Positions 46,783-56,929 of a stretch of 64,000 bases of DNA are shown in pieces. The DNA comes from Diplocarpon mali (lineage: Eukaryota; Ascomycota; Leotiomycetes; Helotiales; Drepanopezizaceae). A model generated the notes under the pieces. It worked only from the letters and a program-made list of their open reading frames with translations. It was not told the origin of the DNA and did no database searches. The position numbers were made by a program, and so were the translations under genes. Positions within the stretch are counted from its first letter, which is position 1; every line of letters starts with the position of its first letter. The stretch spans positions 1-64,000 of the forward strand of contig JAENRP010000076.1 in the NCBI GenBank assembly GCA_024741835.1, written 5' to 3'.

Positions 46783-47640
46783 ATATATATATCGCTGACT
46801 TAGATAGTGCTCGAATGCAATTCAGAAGACCTACCTAAGGCGTTTCAGGTGCTTTGCGTACATTATGCGCAAGTGATATTAAGAAAGGAGGCTAGTAAGA
46901 ATAATACCAGCTATATATGCGCATTTAATACTCTCACTTTTAAGAAGTATGACTACTGCATTGCGCAGTAGGCAAAGTGCATCTTAGTAAGTGCTATCCG
47001 ATATCCTCTTACTTTAATAACCTTTAATAGATGTCTATTTTAGATACCTATCTAAGCTTGGGATAAGTATATTATCCTTTAGGATACTTAGGTTAGCAGC
47101 GATGTTAAAGCGATTTAAGAGGCGGCCCGAATCCTATCTAAAGAGACTTAGATATAAATCTCTATAGTCCTAAAGACTTGGGATGCCCTTTAGCTAGCCT
47201 AGCTAAACGAAGCTCGTGCCCTCTGCTATAGTATCGACCTTGCAAGCACTTAATAAGCTATATATGCCTTTGAATCTATCTGATATTAATAACTAACTAT
47301 TCGCAGGATCTATTGCGCGCTATCTAAGGCGGCAATACTGCCCTCGGGCGTCTTAAGACTTAAGGCGCTAAGGTGCTCGGCGCCCTCTAATGTATAAAGG
47401 GGCTATCTAGCTCGGCTGGAGGCCGTTCTCGGGCTCCCTTTAATAATGTCTGCCGCCAAAAGGGCAAGGGTAGACAAGTCCCTTCCAAGGGCTCTCTAGA
47501 GGGCAGGGATCTAGATTTTAGTGATCTAGATGAACCGAATCTAGAGGAGATCGCGGCTGCTCTTGCTTAGGTGCGAGCTTAAGAGGAGCGGGCCAACTTG
47601 GCTGCTGCTTTAGGTAGTGAGGCTTCTAGGCCTTAGGGGT
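46783..47640 (+). pseudogene. Antisense cysteine-rich ORF of copia D, function unknown
   Basis: Plus-strand frame opposite to D pol, broken almost only by TAG/TAA at likely Gln codons. At 46855-46980 it has C-x2-[C/Y]-x17-C-x-F-N-x6-[C/Y]-x2-C-x6-C. Both Tyr are TAT codons that a single TpG-to-TpA RIP change would make from TGT. The cysteine module is followed by about 200 residues of mixed helical sequence with basic clusters (S-A-A-K-R-A-R-V-D-K near 47448-47480). A Glu/Asp/Ala-rich tail (D-L-D-E-P-N-L-E-E-I-A-A-A-L) lies in a shifted frame from about 47510. GC-rich relative to pol. Not recognised as a known family by eye. Confidence 0.55.
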
Positions 47641-47799
47641 TTAGGGATCTACGCCTTAGAAATCCTAGTGCTTAAGATAGGTGCTTGTTAGAGGTGGAAT
47701 CGTTAGTAGATCGTTGTCTTTAGCAATATAATAATCGCTGCTTTGCCATAACCTCCTTCTTAAGTACTGCTTAAGTGATAAAAAAATGCAAGTATGCGC

Positions 47800-47883
47800 A
47801 GGTAAGTAAGAAAAGATAAAAGAAGGTAGTAATAGCAAGTGTAAGTAAGAAAAGATAAAAAGAAGGTAGTAATAGCAAGTGTA
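47800..47883. repeat. Two-copy tandem repeat (~41-44 bp)
   Basis: The unit gtaagtaagaaaagataaa plus agaaggtagtaatagcaagt occurs twice in direct order, differing by one A. Lies between the antisense ORF and D RNase H. Confidence 0.8.
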
Positions 47884-47989
47884 GGAATATATCTTATAGT
47901 AAAATAAAATAAAAAAAATTGCTAATAGCTTGCAATTAAAAATATTGGATATTGTTAATCTAGGACCTTTTTAGGTCTGGTTGTGCCTT

Positions 47990-50900
47990 AATAGGCCTTT
48001 ATACCTATCCCTCCTTCTTGATAGTTATCGAATTAGTGTCTACTAGTTGCTAAAGGGCCTGATTTGGATTGGCTTTTGTTATAGCGTCGGCGGGGTTGCT
48101 AGTGCTATTGATCTAACGTATCTCTATAAGCTTCCTATTCTTATACGATTATCGAATAGCTATTATATCGATTATTAATCGCTTCTCCTTTATAGTGCCC
48201 AATTTGATGATACACTTATATAAGGAGAGGGAATCTGTATATATAATAGTAGGGAGGCGGGGTAGACTTAGCTTAGCTATTACCATATCGATCGTTATAG
48301 CTATAGAAACTAGCATATTAATACCCGCCACTATAGCATACAGTTCAAAGGCTAGTACAGCTCTCGTCACTCTCTTACACTTCGTCGAGCTATAGTGTAG
48401 AATATTGCCTTTTAAAGTAAACTGCGATTCTCCTTCCTCTTTAGTAGCTAGTATAATAATATAGCCGATCTGCGAGCTTAAATCCTTATTATTAGTAAAA
48501 GATCTATTGATAAATGCGAATAGTTTGGCGTTCTGCAAATTAATAGTAAGGTAGGTCAGGCCTCTTTCGGGGTTGTTTCGGATCTATTTGAGTCGCTTAT
48601 TCAAATTCTCTATATCCTAAACTATCGGATCCTAGTATTAGGCTGCCGCTGACAAATCGAAGGAAGCTTCTGGCTAGCAGATCGTAGCTAAATAAGCTCC
48701 TCTTGCTCTTTGCTTTAGGTATTATTGCTTATAGCCCTCTTAAGAAGTGTCGACTAGTTCTAGCCTTTGGCCCTGGCCCTTTTATTACATATATACTATA
48801 TCCCCTTCTTAGGAAATAATATACCTATTAAAAGCTAGTGATTTAGTGCTCAATAGGTGCTATATTAGCTTTATAAGGAATCTTACCCTTTTGATCTCGT
48901 CCTCCTCCTTTTTCAAGAAGTCTGCTTCTCCGAGTATTAAAGTGTCGTCCGTTTGTATTCCTACTATGCCGAAAAAGGGAGAAGTGCTTAAGGTTAACAA
49001 TAGACAGGGGTTATAAGTTGAGTTAGCTATACTGAGATTACTGCAATAGTGCTTATAGTAGGTGCTGAACTAGTGGTTTTCTAATTCGGGAATGCCGTAG
49101 AGCGGCAGCACTACTTTAAAGACTATACCTGCGGGGAATAGCTTAGCAATATCTTATAAGGGAAATACAAATATATCGCATAGTAGCTTTAAAGCTGCCT
49201 AGGTGTATGCTTATATAATATCCCGTAGGCCGAGAATGCCCTCCTTGCCCTATTCTTTAAAGTGTTCCTGGATTGATACTAAAAGTGATATTAAAAGGCG
49301 TTAGCTTACTCGTTAGATAGTTGGGGATTGAGTGATTATGCCTTCCTCCTTCTTACCAGTATTGTTCTAGGCCTATATAACTAGGCGTGATTTCTTAAAT
49401 AGGTGATCTATCTCCTTCCCCTTTATCTTATCAACTATTCTCAATTTGAAGATCCTTTTGCCTTTTATAGCAGGGTCATTTTTATTCATTAGTACGAATA
49501 CCCCCTTGTTTATTAGCCCTTAGTACTCCTTTAGGCGAGATTGCTAAAAAGGGCGCCTAGGTATGGTAATCTTGCCTTCTGCCTATAGCTTCTGCAACAG
49601 TTCCTAGTCCCTATTCTCCTTCTCTATTAGGAATACCTCCGATTTGGCTATATATAGCTTATCGTCTGCTTTAAAGGATATCTATATCTTAGTATTATAG
49701 TTGTTATCAATTGTAGAAAGACTGGAAATAGGCTTAATAAAGGGAACCTCTACTCTTGGCGATTGCTTGCGGCTATTAAGTTGCGGCTTAATTAAGCGAG
49801 AGGGCTCTACTTCTTTATTAACGTCGGTTGCGTTCTGCTCCCTTTCGGTAGTCGTTCGATCCTTGGGTTTAGTTCCTTTAGTTTCCTTTAGGCAGTTTTC
49901 TTTATTATTGATTTTAAATAGATATACGCTTATCGATCTGAAGTGCCTTATTCTACTACTGATATTGACTATATAGGTTTCGTTCTCTAAGCCTAGGAAC
50001 TCAAATGGGCCTATCCATCCTCCCTTCTCCTAATATACTAATACCGGGTCTTTTAGCCTTAAATCGTAGATATAAGTGGTTCTAGGGCCATTCCTTATGC
50101 TTAAAGCATTATTAACCTTGCGAGTAGTATATATCTTCCTAACTTCCTTTATAGCCTTTTTAATTGTCGCTACCCTTTATTCTACTAACGGATTTAGTAG
50201 ATCTAGTTCAATTAGCCTTAGATATGCTTTAAAAACAAGTAGGGTAGGAATCATTTTATTAGGCCCTGCTATATCGTTGACTGCTTTAATAGCCATTTGC
50301 AGCCTCTTATTATCGCTTAATCAGGGGTGTTTAGCTGTTATTATCTTAAAAGCACGTCTTAAAGGGCGATGATACTATTCGACCTTGCTAATAGAGTGGT
50401 GCGCCTTTATAGGAACTAGTTTAGGGGTTGTTCCTATAGATCTTAAAGAGCTTCTAAACTCTGCCGAGTTGAAGTTGATGCTATAGTTATATACTATAAA
50501 ATTAGGAGGTTTAATATACGTATCTAGCTAAGCCAATTTGAGGGCTTGAAATACTGCGTCGGCCGAATGTGCTCCTGTTCCCTTTTATAAGAACCTTGCG
50601 GCTTTAAATCCTATTGCTTTATTAACTATATAAAGGGCGTTCCTTCTACCGAACTAAGCAATATCGATATATATAGTATAATTAAAGTCGATATTATCTT
50701 ATAGCTTAAATTGGAATCTATAAGGAGCGTTGGCGTGGAGTTGACAATATTGGCATATTTCTCTTACTCTTGCTATAATGCTAGAGTCGATGTTATAACC
50801 GGCCTAGTTTAGGAGGTGTTTAAGGCGTTTTACTAATAGATGTCCGAATCTTTTATATAGCCTTCGGATCTCCATTTCTATTAAGTAGTATATATTGATC

Positions 50901-53560
50901 GTACCCTCTAAAGTTATTAGAAGTTGCTCTATTGTGTTGAGTAAGAGCTATAAGTGCCTGTGTTTTCTAACGATTAAGTGTTTCTCCTTGCCAATTATAA
51001 GCAAATTGCGTAGATTGTCGTATTTAGCTCCTATTTTATCAAGTTGTTATAAGTAGACTAAAAATAGTATATCTACCTTTACAATTAAGAACTCTATAGG
51101 GCCTGCCGGTATTCGAATAGTTGTCTTGCCGATTGCATTTCGCGAACCTGCCCTAAAGGTAATTTTATGCTTTTCAGCGCCGAGTGGAGCTAGAACTGCG
51201 TCCTATATGTTTTGCAAGGCTTTGAATTGGTTAATTCCTCTTACATTTTTATTTGAGGCGCTTATATCGATCAAGAATCTTTAAAAGAATTGATCCGTCT
51301 ATTAGGTTGTAAACACCTTAGGGTCTGTTCGTATCGGTTTATTGACCCTTATTGTTAAGAGGTATTCAGCCTTCTGCTTTTCAAGCTAGTTAAGTACAGT
51401 TCTCGAGTCATACTCCTTCTTAGAAGCTAGGAATACTATAGTGAAGTTGATATTACTATCCTTAGGGTCGCTAATTGCTTAGTCCTCCTCTTTTGAAGAG
51501 GTTTCCTATTTATTCTCATCGGTCCTATTGCCTTCCGAACATGCTCTGTTGTCTTCCTATAAGAGGTATGCCTTATATATTTTATCTATTAGCTTATACC
51601 CTTTGGCTTATCGGCTTGCTATATAGCAAGACTTCTAGGCGGCTCTTTCTTCTTTTAAGTGCTTACTACTATAGCAGTCCTTTTTCTAGCATATAATACA
51701 CCCTATATAGCCTGGTTTTAGTTGGAAGGTTGTTCCTCTCTTATTACCTTAGGTAAACTTCATCTTTCTATTCGAAAAGTGCGCTATAGATTGCCCTTGC
51801 TCCTCGGCCAAATGATATCAGGGTCTATTAGTAGCTAAACCGGGGTGCTAGGGTCTAGATAGTCCGTCCTAGGCAACTACTCTTGCGCAAGCCCGTAAGC
51901 TATCCAATAGGGCTGGGAACGTCGCTAGTGGCTTAAAAAGTGCTATTTAAAAGAGCCGATTCCCAGAGATACTTTATATAAGTCTGTCTCTAATCGATCG
52001 ATCGTTCCTTATACTAGCATATAGGCCTAATTGCAGGTTTTATAGCTCCTTAGTATAGTTCTTAAGTTAGGTTAGGATCGGTTTCTCCCTTTGATATTCT
52101 TCTTATTAGAATAGGTTAAATATCAGCCGAAACCACCTCCTTAGGAATCTGCTACTTCTCTCTTCGGTCTCGTAATTGGCCCGAATGGCCTCTACTAGCT
52201 TAGTAAACTTGAAGTTCTTGTTTTGTAGGTACTAATAGTAGTACGTCGAGGCCGAGTCTTATAGCATAGATGGAAAGGCTCTATGCTATATACTCTAGTC
52301 TACTAAGGCTCTTTGGCATAAATCGGCAAATATATAAAGCTTCTTATTAAGGTGATCTTTCCTGCTTAAGTACTAAGTCTCCTTAGTGTATATCTTACTT
52401 AGATTTATAAGGGTTTTGGCCTAATCTAAAGTCAAAGGTTCTATAATATACTAGGATAGTTGAGCGTCGCTTTAGTTATAGTTTAAAAGCGCTCCTGAAC
52501 CCTTCCTTATAGCAAAGGGTGGCAATAATCCGTCTCTCAATTGGATCGGCGGCATTAGTATTAGATTCGGGATCTCTAGGTATTGCAAGACTAGGGTTCG
52601 TCCTAATCAGGGTTGATAAGGTGTTCTTTTAAAGTTATACCGTTCGGTTATTTATCTTAAAGTATCCGCTTTATATAGGTTATCTTGCGAAGTGTTATTA
52701 TATCTAAGGTGTCCTTGCTAAAGCGAATCTTAGTATAGTATCTCCTATTCAGCTATAGTAACCCTTTGAGCGGGTGGCTCGCTTATTTGCATAGATTCGG
52801 CAAATTCTAAAGCAAACCTTGTTCCATATCTCGGAGATTGTGCTATAACTGAGTTTGGTACTTCTTAGGTCTATGACTCTAGCTGGTCTTTTAGCTACTT
52901 GTTTCCTTCTTAGTATACTGTATCGAAAAGTGCCTAGCCGATCGAAACGCCCTTCCTGCGCTAAACGTATACTCTATAGTACTAAAGGTCGTCCCTTAGG
53001 CGTCGTCGAACGTCCTTGTCTAGCGATTTAAAGTCGCTAACTATCCAATCTTAGAACTCCTCTTAGAAGTCCTTAGCAAGGTATAACCCTCTCCTTTTGC
53101 CGTCTTATAATATCTTTCGGAAGTTCTTTGCGTATTGATTTTTTAGTCTAAGGGCCTCTTCGCTAGGTTGATCCTCCTAAGGTCTTGTATCCCTTTCGGG
53201 GTCCTTTAGTATCTGGGGTTGCCTTAGATTAAGCGGCATTAATAGTCTCCCCTCGATCATTTCCTAATATTGTCTGGATATTGCTCTACGCCTTAATAGG
53301 GTCCGAAAGAAGTCCGATGTGGTCGTATTTTGCGTATTATTACGCTATTATCTAGTTGTGATCGGGATACCGATTGCACTCCGGTTTTGCCCTAATTATA
53401 ATGCGTAATAGAACGCAGGTAGAAGAGGATAGTATCTACCTTTAAAGTAATAACTTTGGCTAGATTCGCGTACCTTTCGCCTTTTCCCCTCTAGTAGTAA
53501 CTGATATTACTTTATACGTTTGAGTTGGTATTTAAGGTAAGCTGGAAATATAATTAAGTA
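47990..53560 (-). pseudogene. Copia D gag-pol, RIP-degraded
   Basis: Minus strand. Gag contains a variant knuckle C-x2-C-x4-C-x4-H near 51650-51690, as known in a group of fungal copia elements. Integrase includes Y-I-D-I-A-x-F-G-R-R-N-A-L at about 50640-50672 and the G-W-I-G-P-F-E-F-L-G-L segment near 50000. RT has the catalytic Q-T-D-D-T-L-I-L-G at 48930-48960 with both Asp retained. RNase H is the open stretch 48538-48149 (N-N-K-D-L-S-S-Q-I-G-Y, K-C-K-R-V-T-R-A-V-L-A-F-E-L-Y-A, Y-T-D-S-L-S-L-Y). The RNase H frame is 129 codons without a stop. TAG/TAA codons elsewhere inactivate the polyprotein. Confidence 0.85.
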
Positions 53561-53633
53561 CTCCTTAAATCAAAAAAGAATTCTTTAGTTTAATAACCTT
53601 GCTATCTATAGTAAAGGTGCTACTACTAATCAG

Positions 53634-53932
53634 TATAGGTTCTATACTAGTAATCGATATTCATATGAATATAGTTAAGTACTTATTATTAAAAAGAATC
53701 TATTATAATATCTGTCTATCTTTATATAACTGAGATAGTACCTTTATACCTATAAATGTCCTCCCTCTTATAGTCCCTTTTAGCCGCATATAGATATCCT
53801 TCCGAGGTCCTCCGGCTGAATAGCCGTCCGAAATACATACGAAACCCCTTATATCGCATATGGTACAGCTATGTGGGATGACCCTAGGAACGAGGGCAGC
53901 TTGCCTCCTGCATAGGAATCTGCGTACCAACA
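53634..53932 (-). repeat. 5' LTR of copia D
   Basis: 299 bp pairing with 45894-46192. The ACTAA target copy follows. Confidence 0.9.
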
Positions 53933-53937
53933 ACTAA

Positions 53938-54063
53938 ATATACCCTATACTTAGGACTTATTCCTAATACCTTATCTAGGAGAGCCCGCTTATGGTGCTT
54001 CCTCCTCTTGTTTTTAGGTCTTCCCTTAGGCCTATTCTTGTATTGTCTCCCCTCAGTTTTATA
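53938..54063 (+). repeat. 3' LTR of gypsy E, right part
   Basis: 126 bp matching 30401-30526. Completes the 245-bp LTR. Confidence 0.88.
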
Positions 54064-55714
54064 ATATATCGGCGTAGAGTCTTTTATAAATCTTATCTGT
54101 TCTTATATCTATTTTCTTATTGAATTGCTCCTTCATTCTGCCTATTAAGCAGCTTTCGCAGTTTCTCTCTCCTTTAAGAGCGATTCGAGCTTCTATATTC
54201 AGGCCATAGTTGTTGTCGATTAGCTTCTTTAGCTTAGTATAATTAAAGTAACTTAGTCTCTTATAGAAGAGCTCTGAATCCGTTTTATTCGAGTTTTACA
54301 GTATCGTCTCTATATTAATTAGTTCTAGAAGTTGCATAAGGCTAAGGTTTATAGCCTTTTCATCTGCTTCAGTTGCAATAGCAATATGCGATTGAGATAA
54401 AGTGAATAATCCACTAAGCTATAGTGCAGTAAATACTATATCGTCGCCTTAATACCCTTTTGCCTCTTCTTTACTAAAGATCATAATAATATTATCGTCG
54501 CCGAGCTTTAAGACCGATATAAGTCGAGTATTGCCAAATGATAGAATATACTATATATTATATAGTATCAATTTATTATTAATAATACAGTCTCTATAGC
54601 TAATTGCTTCTAAGAGCGCGCCGTTTGCTATTCTGACTTACTTTAAGTTATTCCACTTCTTAATTTTAATAAAATCGTTCTATATACTAGAGAAGTGTCT
54701 TATAGTACCAGAGTCTACTTTCTAAAAAGGCTAATCTATCTCTAAGCTTAAAGCTATCTTAATAGCTTCTATTATTAAGGCAACTTCACATTTTAAGGAA
54801 TAAGAGTAGATAGATAAGGTTATATTATCTTTAGCTATCTAAGCTCTGGCTTTATCTCTTCCTCTCTTCTTCGACCAGCACTCTGCTTTCCAATAGCCAG
54901 ATTTGCTGTAATTATAACATTTCCCTCCTCTTTCTCCCTTCTATATTCCTCCTTGTTATATTCCTCCTCTTCCTCTATTACCTCTGCCTCTATATCTACC
55001 TCTACCTCTATCTCTACCTCTGCCGTTATCTCTGCCACTATCTCTGCCGCAGCCTCCTCCTCTTGTAAGGTAGGCCTTAGCGATCAACGCAGCTATCTGC
55101 GTAGATATAGGCGCTACCTTTAGCTCTTATCTATACGTCACTTCGTACTCTTAAATTGCGACGATTATCTCTTACTAAGTTATAGGAAAGGTTTTAAGGT
55201 TAATTATAATTAAACTTTACATTCCAACTATTAAAAGACTATTAAGCAATTGCTTTTTCATTTAGGTATTATTAGAAGGGTTGCTATAGCCTTAAAGGAG
55301 AGCTTAAATACTCTTAAGTCATAGGACGTAGTTATTGAACGACTTAGAGTAGGGAATATACTTAGCCTTATTGAACTATTTAATCAAGTTTATATAAGTC
55401 TTAGAGTTCTCGACAAGTTTGCTCTCTCCTGCTTTAAAAGCGTTCTAAAGAGCGTAAGCGTTATCGACTATAATCTAGGTGCGATACTTTCTATTAAGGC
55501 TAAGGGTAAGGCCTTTAGCTATAATAGCTATAGCCTTCTAGTTCTTCTTCTCCTATTTACCTTTAAATTTGGCAGATTTCGAAGGAACAGGGCCGATGGC
55601 CTATTAGAGACAGCCATTTATAGCTAAGTTTTGAATAGTAGCTAGTTCCTATTTCTAGTAGTTAGACCAATCGAGCTTGATCTCAGCGTCGTTCTTAGTA
55701 GTCTTCTCAATCAT
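54064..55714 (-). pseudogene. Copia A Gag to pre-integrase
   Basis: Minus-strand frame from ATG 55714-55712 (M-I-E-K-T-T-K-N-D-A-E-I-K-L-D-W). Gag continues to an RG-rich tail at about 55045-54960 (repeated R-G-R and G-R-D) and a zinc knuckle at 54919-54878 reading C-x2-Y-x4-Y-x4-C, where the canonical residues are Cys and His. Protease and pre-integrase follow to the E insertion at 54063. The acidic, Glu/Val-rich 67-codon frame at 54835-55038 is the wrong frame over the RG-rich tail. RIP stops are frequent up to about 55.6 kb. Confidence 0.8.
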
Positions 55715-55887
55715 TTTTATTAAGTTGGGGTTGTTGAAAAAAGGGGTGAAAAATAGGGGTAAAAAGGGGAAGAAGGTGTGTATATATAGGGGTATGTGAA
55801 GAGGTATTATGTAATTGTGTTTTGCTAAGAAGCAGGTTCAAGATTGGAGAGATTGATTGAGTTAATCGATTCTAGGAATTGCTACTA
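55715..55887 (-). other. Leader of copia A
   Basis: Sequence between the Gag start codon and the LTR end at 55888. RIP density drops sharply here. No primer site is clearly matched. Confidence 0.5.
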
Positions 55888-56122
55888 TGACAGAATCAAA
55901 AGGTGTAGATTCTAGTTCTAGAGAGCTGAAGTAGTATATATACAAGGTTCTTTACTCTGAGTTCTATAGAGCTTTGTAGTAGGGGGCATGTTAGAAATAT
56001 ACAAGGTACGGAGATTACCGCACGGAGCGGAGGCTAAGGCTTGGTAAGCCTACGTAAGCCTACCTTGTATATATACTACTTCAGCTCTCTAGAACTAGAA
56101 TCTACACCTTTTGATTCTGTCA
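55888..56122. repeat. 61-bp perfect inverted repeat made of head-to-head LTR pieces
   Basis: Arms at 55888-55948 and 56062-56122 are exact reverse complements (tgacagaatc ... tacaaggt), with 113 bp between. The left arm is the 3' end of the copia A 5' LTR in minus orientation. The right arm ends a plus-oriented LTR that starts TGTTAGAA at 55988 and is preceded by agtagggggca, a polypurine-tract-like run. Two family LTRs therefore face each other. Neither arm shows RIP changes. Confidence 0.85.
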
Positions 56123-56827
56123 ATACTAAGATACGTTACATATCAGTATCAAAATTTCATGGATCCTACCCCGCAAAGACATCGCGAAATGAATAGGAGC
56201 TTAGTAGCGCAGAAAAAGTCCTCACTCAAGCTTCGAATAATGCCATTCTCGACATACGATCATGATCTATCCCTTACCCATCCGGCGGACATATTTGTGA
56301 ATAGCCGCCGCTCCACATCATTGGCACTGACCTCAATGACCCGTGCACCAGTTGCCGGCTATTCTCCTACGCGGAGCACCCTCGATTAATCTCACATCTC
56401 GCACCGGCATATATCCAAATTCGCGAAGTGTTCTGCCCCTGAGGCAACCGAAGTCGCAAAACGCCCGCCGATCGCCTCGACTCGAATGAACTATTAACTA
56501 GACGATACTGCCTGCAGATAGAGCGTTACAATATAAACTCTGCAGTTCAGGCAACGACGTCCCGGCTCGATACGCTAAACGCGAAATGATACTCCAACCA
56601 GGACAAAAATGAAACCCCACGACGGCTTTTCTTCTGCCACCTTCGGGCGGGAGGGTGTTTTATTCCTTTTTTTATAGGTTTTTCTCTATCAGATTCTTTT
56701 CCGCATTTCAAGCCAGAGCTTTCGAATAGTCTTCGGCACTTTTCAGTCGTTAGAGGAAAGGGAAAGCCGGCGCGTCGAGTTGGTGCCGCGCGCTTAAGCG
56801 AGCAAACGAGTAAAATGTTGTCATAAC
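56123..56827. other. Non-RIP intergenic sequence, no gene recognised
   Basis: Balanced base composition. The 92-codon frame at 56111-56389 has no recognisable motif and starts inside the inverted repeat. A pyrimidine-rich stretch lies at 56660-56710. Nothing else supported. Confidence 0.5.
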
Positions 56828-56924
56828 TGACAAAATCTAAAGGTGTAGATTCTGAGTCCTATAGAGCTGCAGGAGTATATATACAAGGTACGATTACATA
56901 AGCCAATCCTTGTATATTCTAACA
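56828..56924 (-). repeat. 97-bp LTR-like relic with target duplication
   Basis: Reads TGACAAAATC ... TTCTAACA on plus, so TGTTAGAA ... TTTTGTCA on minus. Flanked by perfect ATAAC at 56823-56827 and 56925-56929. It shares aggtgtagattct and gtatatatacaagg with the 55888 LTR. Best read as a solo LTR of the copia A family, or a miniature derivative. Confidence 0.7.
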
Positions 56925-56929
56925 ATAAC

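Larger units (their letters stand above)
45894..53932 (-). mobile_element. Ty1/copia retrotransposon D, inserted in the 3' LTR of E
   Basis: An 8.04-kb element with two 299-bp LTRs (45894-46192, 53634-53932). Perfect 5-bp duplication ACTAA at 45889-45893 and 53933-53937. Pol reads on the minus strand in the order gag (about 53.5-51.4 kb), integrase, RT, RNase H (ending about 48.0 kb). Between pol and its 3' LTR (46193-47950) lies an ORF on the opposite (plus) strand with the cysteine pattern also found in F and C. RIP-degraded. Confidence 0.92.
30282..54063 (+). mobile_element. Large Ty3/gypsy-like retrotransposon E with extra ORFs, split by D
   Basis: LTRs of 245 bp: 30282-30526, and 45775-45893 joined to 53938-54063 once copia D is removed. 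LTR start is TGTGGAGACC (RIP form tataaagacc on the right). A short ATAT duplication lies at 30278-30281 and 54064-54067; a 5-bp version would be GATAT/AATAT. The internal region is about 15.2 kb, roughly twice a usual gypsy element. It has gag-pol (about 31480-37840) and two long paralogous ORFs, X1 and X2. The dispersed palindrome occurs at least 14 times. An assembly gap lies inside it. Confidence 0.8.
1..55948 (-). mobile_element. Ty1/copia element A, base layer of the nest, in four segments
   Basis: The oldest layer. It reads on the minus strand from a leader at 55887 through Gag (ATG at 55714), RG-rich tail and CCHC knuckle, pre-integrase, integrase, reverse transcriptase and RNase H, ending near 213. 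Retained pieces are 55887-54064, 30281-29590, 9828-7982 and 419-1. Removing the three inserts restores copia motifs at two junctions: K-H-I-D-I-R-H of RNase H (419/7982) and the P-I-S-G stretch before integrase G-Y-R-Y-F-L-L-V-V (30281/54064). Its 3' LTR must lie left of the window. All segments are RIP-mutated, with frequent in-frame TAG/TAA. The assignment to one element rests on collinearity, strand and rejoining frames. Confidence 0.88.

Noticed and set aside
54835..55038. Acidic Glu/Val-rich ORF
   Set aside because: Wrong frame over the RG-rich tail and zinc knuckle of copia A Gag.
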